DNA of 64,000 nucleotides from Sorghum bicolor (Eukaryota > Streptophyta > Magnoliopsida > Poales > Poaceae). The position numbers and the translations under genes are program-made. Below are positions 55,048-64,000 of the stretch, piece after piece. The notes beneath the pieces were generated by a model. That model did not search any database. It had not been told where the DNA came from and saw only the letters and a list, made by a program, of their open reading frames with translations. The DNA lies in NCBI RefSeq assembly GCF_000003195.3, contig NC_012874.2, positions 59,773,768 to 59,837,767 on the forward strand. Reading direction: 5' to 3'. Position 1 is the stretch's first letter. Each line of letters opens with the position of its first letter.

Positions 55048-58000
55048 ATGGTAACACGTAATTGGATGTATAATGCCGATCGGCGCTCCGAAGAGTTCAT
55101 TAATGGCGTGCACTATTTCTTAAGTGTGGCCGAGTCAAATAAGAGGGACGGTTTCATGTGCTGTCCATGTGCCGTGTGCAAGAATTTGACGGAATATTCT
55201 AACTCAAGAACTCTTCATTCACACTTATTAAAGTCTGGTTTCGTACCAAACTATATTTGTTGGACCAAACATGGAGAAAGCGGGATTATAATGGATGAAG
55301 GTGAAGAAGAAGAAGAATTGGACCATGCCAATATTATTGCTCAGTACGGTGGCTTCAATGATGTTGCAATGGGGGGAGATAATGAAGAAGAGGTGGCGGC
55401 AGAAGATGATCGGGGCGATGATGCTTTTGGTGATGCCATCCGTGATGCACAAAGAGAATGTGAAAGTGATAAAGAGAAAGCCAAGTTCGAGCGCATGCTA
55501 GAGGACCACAGGAAATCGCTATATCCCACCGCTGAAGAGGGGCAAAAAAAGCTGGGTACCACACTAGAATTGCTGCAATGGAAGGCAAAGAATGGTACAT
55601 CTGACAAGGCATTTGGGCAGTTATTGAAGATCATAAAAAAGATGCTTCCGAAAGGCAACGAATTGCCCACCACTACGTATGAAGCAAAACAGGTTGTCTG
55701 CCCTTTGGGATTAGAAATCCAGAAGATACACGCATGTCCTAATGACTGCATCCTCTACCGTGGGGAGGAATACGAGAATTTGGATGCATGTCCAGTATGT
55801 AAGGCATCACGGTATAAGATTAGACGAGATGATCCTGGCGATGTTGAGGGTGAAGAACGTCATAGGAAGAAAATTCCAGCCAAGGTTATGTGGTATGCTC
55901 CTATAATACCACGATTAAAACGTCTGTTCAGAAATAAGGACAATGCAAAGTTGTTGCGGTGGCATAAAGAAGACCGTAAGATAGACAATATGCTGAGACA
56001 CCCTGCCGATGGATCCCAGTGGAGAGCGATAGACAGAGAATTCTCAGATTTTGCAAATGATGCTAGAAACTTGCGGTTCGCCTTAAGTACAGATGGTATG
56101 AATCCTTTCGGTGAGCAGAGCAGTAGTCACAGCACTTGGCCAGTTACTCTATGTATCTACAACCTTCCTCCATGGCTATGCATGAAGCGGAAGTTTATTA
56201 TGATGCCGGTGCTTATCCAAGGACCGAAGCAACCTGGCAATGACATAGATGTCTACCTTAGGCCATTAGTTGAGGAACTTCAACTTTTATGGAGCAAACC
56301 AGGAGTTCGCGTGTGGGATGAGTACAAACAAGAGCACTTTGACCTACGAGCATTGCTGTTTGTAACAATCAATGATTGGCCAGCTCTGAGTAATCTTTTA
56401 GGCCAGTCAAACAAGGGATATAATGCATGCACACATTGTTATGAAGACCTTGACTGTGTATTTTTGAAAAAATGTCGAAAGGTCGTGTACCTTGGCCACC
56501 GTCGGTTTCTTCCTGTGAACCACCCAGTACGAAAGAAAGGCAAGCATTTTAAAGGCAAGGCAGACCACCGGACCAAACCTCTCAATCGAACCGGGGATGA
56601 TGTACTCGAAATGGTCAAGGATATAAAAGTGGTATTTGGAAAGGGACGAGGCAGCGAACCTATTCCCAAGGATGCTAAGGGACACGTACCCATGTGGAAG
56701 AAGAAATGCATATTTTGGGAGCTACCTTACTGGAATGTCCTAGAGGTCCGCAACGCGATCGACGTGATGCACCTGACAAAGAATCTTTGTGTGAACTTGC
56801 TCGGATTCATGGGTGTCTACGGGAAGTCTAAGGATTCACTTGAAGCACGACAAGACTTGCAGCGCATGAAAGAACGAGACAACCTGCATCCAGAAAAGAC
56901 AGATGATGGACGTCATTACTTAAGCCCTGCTAGCTACACTCTGAGCAAAGAAGAGAAGGAAAGCATGTTTGAATGTCTTAGCAGCATCAAGGTCCCATCT
57001 GGATTCTCCTCCAATATCAAGGGAATAATTAATGTGCCAGAGAAGAAATTCCTGAACTTGAAGTCCCATGACTGTCACGTTCTAATGACGCAATTGCTGC
57101 CGGTCGTTTTAAGAGGAATTCTACCTCCACACGTACGTCTAGCCACCGTAAAGCTATGTGCATTCCTCAATGCAATTTCTCAGAAGGCAATCAATCCAGA
57201 GCAACTAGCTACTCTGCAGAATGATGTCGTTCAATGTCTCGTCAGCTTTGAGTTGGTGTTCCCTCCATCCTTCTTCGATATCATGACACACCTCCTAGTT
57301 CATCTGGTCAAAGAGATTCGTATTCTCGGTCCTGTGTTCCTACACAACATGTTCCCCTTCGAGAGATTCATGGGTGTCCTAAAGAAATATGTCCATAGTC
57401 GTTCCCGGCCAGAAGGAAGCATTGCCAAGGGCTACGGAACAGAGGAGGTCATAGAGTTCTGTGTTGACTTTATTCCAGACCTTGACCCAATTGGCATTCC
57501 TGAATCTCGACACGAGGGCAGACTCAGCGGAAAGGGAACACTTGGGAAGAAAACATATATTGGTACGGGAAACGATTACTTCAATAAAGCACACTACACA
57601 GTTCTCCAGAACTCCTCATTGGTGGAACCATATGTTGAGGTACACAAAGATTACCTACGGTCCCAGTGGCCCGGGAAGAATGAAGCTTGGATAATGCGTC
57701 AGCACATGGAAACTTTTGGCGATTGGTTGCGCAAAAAATGTCAAGGTGATGAAAACATTGATGAGCAGCTTTATTTGTTGGCCAGGCAACCATCATGGCA
57801 TGTCCTCACATACAAAGGGTACGAGATAAATGGTAACACATTTTACACAGTTGGCCAAGATAAAAGGAGCACCAACCAAAATAGTGGTGTACGCGTGGAT
57901 GCCACGGATCCAAATGGGAACAGGCAAACATATTATGGACGCATAGAAGACATATGGGAACTAGTCTATGCAGCTAATTTTAAAGTTCCTTTGTTCCGGT

Positions 58001-58416
58001 GCCAATGGGTGAAGATGACCGGAGGTGGGGTAACAGTCGACAAGGAGTATGGGATGACAACCGTGGACCTTAACAATAGTGGGTTCAAAGACGAACCATT
58101 CGTCCTTGCTGCAGACGTGAGTCAGGTGTTCTATGTCAAAGATATGTCTACGAAACCAAAGAGAGGAAAAAATGATGACCACTCAATCATCAATGAGCCA
58201 AAGCGCCACATTGTCCTTTCTGGGAAAAGAAACATTGTCGGAATTGAGGACAAGTCAGACATGTCAGGCGATTACGAAAGGGATGATCGAATTCCGCCCT
58301 TCATAGTCAACAAAGACCCAAGCATTCTGTTAAACAATGAGGATACTCCATGGTTACGGCAGGATCATAACCAAGGGTCATACGTCAAGAAGAAGTTCAC
58401 TGTTGTGTCGGCTTGA
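55048..58416 (+). CDS. CACTA-D TNP2-type transposase
   Basis: A single uninterrupted exon of 1,122 residues. The ATG lies right after a splice acceptor (ttaatgcag), so I prefer it to the earlier in-frame ATG. Domain order: Transpos_assoc (NWMYNADRRSEEF, CPCAVCKN, ICWTKHGE) in about residues 4-80; an acidic linker; Transposase_21 with RFALSTDGMNPFGEQSSSHS, NLPPWLCMKRKF, DIDVYLRPLVEE, YLGHRRFLP and DVMHLTKNL; DUF4218-like (KSHDCHVLMTQLLPV, FPPSFFDIMTHLLVHL, FPFERFMG); and DUF4216-like (SGVRVDA, YYGRIEDIWELVY, FRCQWVK). The related copy in CACTA-B covers only its first third. Length and motifs are normal for the family. Confidence 0.93.
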   Translation: MVTRNWMYNADRRSEEFINGVHYFLSVAESNKRDGFMCCPCAVCKNLTEYSNSRTLHSHLLKSGFVPNYICWTKHGESGIIMDEGEEEEELDHANIIAQYGGFNDVAMGGDNEEEVAAEDDRGDDAFGDAIRDAQRECESDKEKAKFERMLEDHRKSLYPTAEEGQKKLGTTLELLQWKAKNGTSDKAFGQLLKIIKKMLPKGNELPTTTYEAKQVVCPLGLEIQKIHACPNDCILYRGEEYENLDACPVCKASRYKIRRDDPGDVEGEERHRKKIPAKVMWYAPIIPRLKRLFRNKDNAKLLRWHKEDRKIDNMLRHPADGSQWRAIDREFSDFANDARNLRFALSTDGMNPFGEQSSSHSTWPVTLCIYNLPPWLCMKRKFIMMPVLIQGPKQPGNDIDVYLRPLVEELQLLWSKPGVRVWDEYKQEHFDLRALLFVTINDWPALSNLLGQSNKGYNACTHCYEDLDCVFLKKCRKVVYLGHRRFLPVNHPVRKKGKHFKGKADHRTKPLNRTGDDVLEMVKDIKVVFGKGRGSEPIPKDAKGHVPMWKKKCIFWELPYWNVLEVRNAIDVMHLTKNLCVNLLGFMGVYGKSKDSLEARQDLQRMKERDNLHPEKTDDGRHYLSPASYTLSKEEKESMFECLSSIKVPSGFSSNIKGIINVPEKKFLNLKSHDCHVLMTQLLPVVLRGILPPHVRLATVKLCAFLNAISQKAINPEQLATLQNDVVQCLVSFELVFPPSFFDIMTHLLVHLVKEIRILGPVFLHNMFPFERFMGVLKKYVHSRSRPEGSIAKGYGTEEVIEFCVDFIPDLDPIGIPESRHEGRLSGKGTLGKKTYIGTGNDYFNKAHYTVLQNSSLVEPYVEVHKDYLRSQWPGKNEAWIMRQHMETFGDWLRKKCQGDENIDEQLYLLARQPSWHVLTYKGYEINGNTFYTVGQDKRSTNQNSGVRVDATDPNGNRQTYYGRIEDIWELVYAANFKVPLFRCQWVKMTGGGVTVDKEYGMTTVDLNNSGFKDEPFVLAADVSQVFYVKDMSTKPKRGKNDDHSIINEPKRHIVLSGKRNIVGIEDKSDMSGDYERDDRIPPFIVNKDPSILLNNEDTPWLRQDHNQGSYVKKKFTVVSA

Positions 58417-58421
58417 CTGTT

Positions 58422-59820
58422 CCATTTGAGACAATCTAGGGTTCGGTCAAAGGGTGTGTTTGTAAAAACCAATGCTTTGACTTTGGTCAAACTTGGTCAA
58501 ATAGCCCATTTGATGACTTGAAATGAAAAAAGTTTGAATACAAAGTTGTTAGAGATCATCAAAATCTATATTTTATATATTGTCCATTTTTCCATTTGGA
58601 TAATTTTGAGCCAATTCTAGTTACATTTCTATAAAATCCAAGACGGGTTTCGGTCAAACTTGGTCAAATGACAAACTAAATTACTTCAAATGAAAATATT
58701 TTGAATACCAAGTTGTTAGATATCTTCAAGATCTAAACTTTTTATATACACAACTTTTCCATTTGAGAAAATCTAAGTTAACAATACCCACCAATTCTAA
58801 GTTCTCACACAAACTATATGAAACTATATGTGTCAATTGTGGATTTTCAACTACACCTTCCCAAAACTTTGTCAAATGCAAAAATGGTCTGTATATGAAA
58901 TGTAGATTTTGATGAGTGGAACAATATTGGTATTCATGACTTTTCCATTCGAGACCATCTAGGGTTCCGAAACCGCTGCGTGGCTATGAGTTCTATGAAA
59001 ATTCAAAATTTAGTGGTCCAAACTTTTCCAAATGAAAAGTTGACCATTAGACAAAATGTAGAACTTGATGAGTGTAGCAAACTTTGTATTCATGACTTTT
59101 CCATTTGGGACAATCTAGGGTTCGGTCAAAGGGTGTGTTTGTAAAAACCAATGCTTTGACTTTGGTCAAACTTGGTCAAATAACCCATTTGATGACTTGA
59201 AATGAAAAAAGTTTGAATACAAAGTTGTTAGAGATCATCAAGATCTATATTTTATATATTGTCCATTTTTCCATTTGGATAATTTTGAGCCAATCCTAAT
59301 TACATTTCTATAAAATCCAAGACGGGTTTTGGTCAAATTTGGTCAAATGACAAACTAAATTACTTCAAATGAAAATATTTTGAATACCAAGTTGTTAGAT
59401 ATCTTCAAGATCTAAACTTTTTATATACACAACTTTTCCATTTGAGAAAGTCTAAGTTAACAATACCCACCAATTCTTGAATCTCACACAAACTATATGA
59501 AACTATATGTGTCAATTGTGGATTTTCAACTACACCTTCCCAAAACTTTGTCAAATGCAAAAATGGTCTGTATATGAAATGTAGATTTTGATGAGTGGAA
59601 CAATATTGGTATTCATGACTTTTCCATTCGAGACCATCTAGGGTTCCGAAACCGCTGCGTGGCTATGAGTTCTATGAAAATTCAAAATTCAGTGGTTCAA
59701 ACTTTTCCAAATGAAAAGTTGACCATTAGACAAAATGTAGAACTTGATGAGTGTAGCAAACTTTGTATTCATGACTTTTCCATTTGGGACAATCTAGGGT
59801 TCGGTCAAAGGGTGTGTTCA
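58422..59820. repeat. 679-bp tandem duplication, two units plus a fragment
   Basis: Unit 1 (58422-59100) and unit 2 (59101-59779) are almost identical, with only a few single-base differences. A third copy starts at 59780 and stops after about 40 bases (CCATTTGGGACAATC to GGGTGTGTT). Smaller phrases such as TTGGTCAAA and GACTTTTCCATT recur inside each unit. The array starts six bases after the transposase stop. Confidence 0.92.
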
Positions 59821-60200
59821 TCAAGATATATATTTTTATATTTTTTATTTGATGAAAATTATACCCAACTAGCATTCCTAGTAATAAATAACAAAAATAA
59901 AAAGTTTTACGTCAATATGATGTGAAAATAAATTTCCAGTTCATTGGATATAGTTTTTGTAAATTTATTGGAATAATATATTTTTGCATTAACAAAATAC
60001 TAAACAATTCTTACAAAATCATTGCAAATTATAAAAATACAATAAGATATTTAAGTTTAAAAGTTTTCATGTGTATATTAAAACAAATTACAATATATGT
60101 CACTGTTTAAAAAACATTATGCAAAATATTTAATTTACTATACAATTTATAATATAAACTGTATATATAAAACAATTAAAAAACCCTAAACTAAAAAAAT
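59821..60200. other. AT-rich spacer in CACTA-D
   Basis: Very AT-rich sequence between the tandem repeats and the internal promoter. No gene or repeat structure is recognised. Confidence 0.4.
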
Positions 60201-60204
60201 GGGC

Positions 60205-60340
60205 CTTTAGCACCGGCCCATAGTGGGAACCGGTGCTAAAGGGTCCTGAAAATTTCAGGAGCCCGCCCTAGCGCGCGCTGGACCCTTTAGCACCGGTCCG
60301 TGTCTGAAACCGGTGCTAAAGGGTCCGCCCCTATATAAGC
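60205..60340 (+). promoter_or_regulatory. Internal CACTA-D promoter: two inverted motif pairs plus TATA box
   Basis: CTTTAGCACCGG at 60205 and 60285 is paired with CCGGTGCTAAAG at 60230 and 60310. Ten bases later CTATATAAGC (60331-60340) is a canonical TATA box, followed by a GC-rich leader. The motif is the same as in the element's left end, so this is the probable promoter of the second gene. Confidence 0.7.
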
Positions 60341-60344
60341 AGCC

Positions 60345-60610
60345 GGCTCCCTGGATCCGGCAGTTCTTTCGTCTTCGTCTTCGTTCCAGCGCCGCCGCGG
60401 TCGTTTCGTTCTCGCCGCCGTCGTTTCGTTCTCGACTCCCTCGCCGCCGCGACCACCGTCTCCACCAGCGCCGCCGCGGCTCTCCACCAGCGCCGCCGCG
60501 GCCCTCCTCCAACGCCGCCGCCGCGGGCCACGGCCAGATCGAGCGCGCGGGCCACACATCATCCAGGCCACGTCGATCTTCCCTGATCTCTAGCTCCGGC
60601 CGGCCTTGCT
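60345..60610 (+). other. GC-rich 5' leader of the CACTA-D second gene
   Basis: CGCCGCCGC-rich sequence starts just after the TATA box and ends near TTGCTAAGTATAG, where a splice donor is possible. Overlapping open frames on both strands reflect composition. By position it corresponds to the GC-rich leaders in CACTA-A and CACTA-C. Confidence 0.5.
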
Positions 60611-61577
60611 AAGTATAGATCGAGAACGCCATTGATTAATTATGTATTTATATAGACTAGCTAGACCAGAAATATATATACAAAAAATATTACATATATA
60701 TACATAAATTAATACTACAAATCAAAACACCATATACATATATATATATATGTATATATGGTGTTTTGATTTGTAGTATTATTTTTTTATATATTTTTAT
60801 GTATATATGGTGTTTTGATTTGTTGTATTATTTTTTGTATATATTTTTATGTATATATATATATGTAATATTTTTTGTATATATGTATTATTTTTTGTAT
60901 GTATGTATATTATTTTTTGTACATATATATACACACACATATATATAGTTTGTATGTATGAATTATAATTGTTTGTATGTATGTATGTATGTATTATTTT
61001 TTTAATATATTATTTGTAGTATATATATAGTATGTATGTATGTTTTATTTTTTGTATATATGTATTATTTTTTGTACATATATACACACACATATATATA
61101 GTTTGTATGTATGAATGTATTATTTTTTTAATATATTATTTGTAGTAGTTTTTTTAGTATATATTTGTTGTATATTATTCTTGTATCATATTTTATTTTC
61201 TAGTGTTTTGTAAATATTATTGTTTGTACTATATTATTCTAGTATTGTTTTTATTCTAGCGTATTACTTGGCTTAAAAGATTCTAGTATTATTTTTAGAG
61301 CACTCCAACACTTTAATTTGTAGTAGTACTAGTAGTAGTATATAAGTCTCTAATATATGTTCTAGTAGTGTTTAGCCACTAAATTTATTCTAGTAGGGTT
61401 TTGTATATATTTTTGTTTGTACTATATATTATTCTACTTTTTTTTATTAATGTATTACTTGGCTTAAAAGATCCTAGTATTATTTTTAGAGCACTCCAAC
61501 ACTTTCATTTGTAGTAGTATTAGTGTATTTCTTATCTTATATAGAATATATATATATGTATGGTTGCAGACATAGAA
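60611..61577 (+). other. AT-rich leader intron with hairpin and duplication
   Basis: Probably a 5' untranslated intron ending at the acceptor gttgcag (61569) nine bases before the ATG. It holds a perfect 26-bp inverted repeat (60711-60736 against 60755-60780), TATG and TA runs, and a tandem duplication of about 191 bp in which GTATTACTTGGCTTAAAAGAT occurs at 61261 and 61452. Confidence 0.55.
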
Positions 61578-64000
61578 ATGGCTGACCATCCTCATGATGA
61601 TCCTGATTATATGGAAGCTGCCATTCAAAATATAATCGACGACGGTAGTCAGTACTTCGTTGATTACCACGACATCATGCAAGGCAATCGTACTGAGCAA
61701 CAAGAGGGCAATGCCCCTGAGCAACAAGAGGGCAATGCCCCTGAGCAACAACTTGTCGTGCAACAAGAAGAAAATACTGGCGAGGTATGTAAATGTAAAC
61801 ATATATAAATAATGCATCTCTTACATTAGGTTTTAGACTTATTACTTGGTTATTAATTTAGTATTTTTGTTTCTATATGTACGTGTAGCCTTCTGGATCG
61901 ACCTCTACGGGGAGAAGCGTACCTCCACGAGGACCAAAGAAGCCGTTGGAGGGCCGCTATGTAATCTCTGAGTTTGAGATAGCTACAGGCAGACCACTTG
62001 GTGAGCATGCAAATAAATATGTTAATCACTGTGGATATCTTGTGAGAGATCAAATACCGATCAGTTGTCGTGAATGGAGAGAGAAGCGAGGTGCTCCTGA
62101 GATCAGTTTTGTCTCTGATCGTGACAAGGAGTTAGTTTGGAAAGCCGTCACAGACGTTTTCACCTTCGACACCAACGATGAAGAGTTGAAGGTGCGAATT
62201 TATGACTGGACTATGAAGAAGATGGCAGTACTCTTCCAGAATTGGAAGAAGTCTTTGTACAATAAATATGTCAAGAAAAACGAGACTCCAGATTTCAACC
62301 TCAAGCAATATGTAAAGCTGAGGGCCTTCTGGGATGACTTTGTGCAGTACAAAACATCAGAAGAGGGCGAGGAACGAGCCAATAGAAACAAAGAGAATGC
62401 CAGTAAAAAGGCATACCACCATCATATGGGATCAGGTGGTTATAAGAGTGCTGCTCCCAAGTGGGACCGAATGGAACAGGAGATGCTTGCTAGGGGGGTC
62501 ACACCCGAGACAATAGCAAAGAATTGGAGCGAGCGCTCCAAGCATTGGTTCTACGGTCATGGGGGAAGCGTGGACCCAGACACCGGGGCGCTAGTTTGGG
62601 GCCAAGAAATCTCAAGAGCAGCAGAGAGACTAGTCCGTGCACGTGAGGCGGTTCAGTCTGGTGAGTTCAGGCCTAACAGGGAGAAGGATGAACTCACCTA
62701 TGCGCTTGAAAATCCTGAGCACGGTGGGCGTACGAGAGGCTGTGGGGCAGTTCCGTGGCTGCAATCATTCCAAGCCGATCAAGATACCTACAGAAGCCGC
62801 CAGAGAAAGAAGGATGAGGAGGCAGAGCGGATCCGCCGCCTGGAAGCTTTTGTTCTGCAGTCACAAGAGCGCGAGAAAGCTCGTGAAGAATGGATGCAGG
62901 CAGAGATTCAAAGGCAAGTGCAAGCAGCACTTAGTCAAATGACGAAAGGGCAAGGTACATCACAGCCCGAGGTCAATGTTAGCCCCCCAGGCCAGTTGAA
63001 AAGCAGCTGCGCATCCACGGAAGTACCAACCATTCAGGATGACACGAAGCTACACTTCCCCGTGGATGATGTCACAGAGGCTTTTACTACCTGTGAGCTG
63101 CATGTACCAGATGGGAATGCCACCAAAAAGGTGGCTATCGCTGTTGTCAACCCTATCGACCGAACGGGCACTCCAAGAATCCATAATCGACCAGTACCTG
63201 GTGGATATGCTAGCGTCTCGGTTGATAGGGTTGAGAAAGGTTGTGGCAATGTGCCACTAGACATAGAAGGGGGAGACGGAGAGAAGACCTTAGGTGAAGC
63301 TGAGAAGACATTTATTTGTTGGCGCAAGCGCTTCATAATTATTCCTCAGCATAGGTTTGTGTGTGATTTTACTTCTTATATTATTTATTATGTATTGAAA
63401 TTTAAAAAAAGTTTACTCACAAAACTTGTAATTGTTTTCTTTGCAGGGACTCCTCCAACCTAAGTCCAGTTCTCTCCCCAGCGCATCATAGTGCTGCGGG
63501 CGGTGACAATGCTGGATCTCCTCCAACACCTGCGGCGGCCACACCGACCCCGCCACCGCCTCCACCACGGTCTCCACCTCCTCCACCGAGGTCTCCAACT
63601 CCTCCACCGCGTTCTCCAACTCCTCCGCCTGCACCGCCCTCTCCAAAGAGTGCACGGTCGGTCCCCTCGCCTCCAAAGCGAGGTAGTAAGAAGCGGTCCG
63701 TCCAAGAAGGACCGAAGTCATCGGTCTCACCTCCAAAGAAGGCTGCCTCAGCAAAGAGAGCTAAGACGCCAGAAAAATTACCTTACGAAAAGAGTGAAGA
63801 GGAGGTAATTGCTACATCTAAAGCTGAGGTCCAACAATTTTTTGATAAAATAAAGGAGGAAAGGAAAAAACGGCTTAACCCAGAAAAGCCGTACTTTTAT
63901 GTGAAGCCATCGGAACTGAGGCAGAAGGTGGCGGACCATCAAAAGAAGCAACGCGAAGCTCAGAAAAAGCCAGCACTTTCAGACTATGAGCGGTCTCTGG
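61578..64000 (+). CDS. CACTA-D second gene: Transposase_24 protein, 3' end outside the window
   Basis: Exons 61578-61784, 61889-63354 and 63447 onwards join in frame and stay open to the edge. Exon 1 is acidic with two copies of EQQEGNAPEQQ. Exon 2 carries the Transposase_24 region: GRYVISEFEIATGRPLGEHA, the YHHHMGSGGY motif, and NPEHGGRTRG, the counterpart of [10 protein letters not shown] in CACTA-A, then a coiled-coil (SQEREKAREEWMQAEIQRQV). Exon 3 starts in a proline/serine-rich tract, then a Lys-rich tail ending QKKPALSDYERSL. The protein is probably the subterminal-motif binder. Whether it ends in a ULP1-like domain as in CACTA-A cannot be seen. Confidence 0.82.

Larger units (their letters stand above)
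53603..64000 (+). mobile_element. CACTA-D: intact-looking CACTA element, right part outside the window
   Basis: The left end is CACTACTACAGAATGAGG, followed by a dense subterminal array of CTTTAGCACCGG. On the plus strand come a leader, a GRF zinc-finger gene, an intact transposase, a tandem repeat region, an internal promoter with the same motif, and the second gene, which is open to the window edge. The right end, and therefore the target duplication, cannot be seen (the three bases to the left are TTA). No inactivating mutation is visible. Confidence 0.9.

Noticed and set aside
60255..60612. Frames of 74-100 residues on both strands
   Set aside because: They overlap the CACTA-D TATA box and GC-rich leader; low-complexity Arg/Ala sequence only.

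Overview
This window is plant nuclear DNA, most likely from a panicoid grass such as sorghum or a relative. That placement is an inference. It rests on intron-containing host genes of grass type (an F-box protein and a DUF247 membrane protein), several MITE types that are common in grasses, and five CACTA (En/Spm) transposon copies, each with long subterminal motif arrays. No rRNA gene, CRISPR array or bacterial feature is visible.

Host genes are few. Positions 3-632 (+) hold the last five exons of an unrecognised gene. Positions 2644-3933 (-) hold an intact single-exon F-box gene. Positions 27285-31980 (+) hold a two-exon DUF247 gene whose 3.2-kb intron contains a small CACTA derivative. Almost everything else is transposable elements.

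Layout of the elements: an inverted-repeat element (1125-1872); a Harbinger-like MITE with TAA duplications (4254-4529); a complete but mutated Ty1/copia element on the minus strand with a 5-bp GTTTG duplication (5552-11928); CACTA-A (13899-24427), complete with a GCG duplication and two intact genes on the minus strand; small non-autonomous CACTA derivatives (26031-27025 and 30182-30901); a Stowaway MITE (32255-32492); CACTA-B (about 33330-38993, +), broken and carrying a 2.95-kb solo LTR with an ATGGT duplication; CACTA-C (about 40419-52161, -), nearly full length but with stops and frameshifts; and CACTA-D (53603 to beyond the window end, +), intact as far as can be seen.

The CACTA copies share a plan. 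Each has a family-specific motif repeated in inverted pairs near its ends: ACAGGCGGTT in A, CTTTAGTCCCGG in B, TTTGCCGACTGCC in C, CTTTAGCACCGG in D. One gene encodes the TNP2-type transposase. A second gene encodes a Transposase_24 (TNP1/TnpA-like) protein. In three families the same motif also recurs inside the element, as one or two inverted pairs directly upstream of a GC-rich leader, in two cases with a clear TATA box. In A, the second protein ends in a spliced-on ULP1-like cysteine protease domain. In B and D, a small GRF zinc-finger gene precedes the transposase. These shared internal promoters and accessory domains are the most interesting content of the window.
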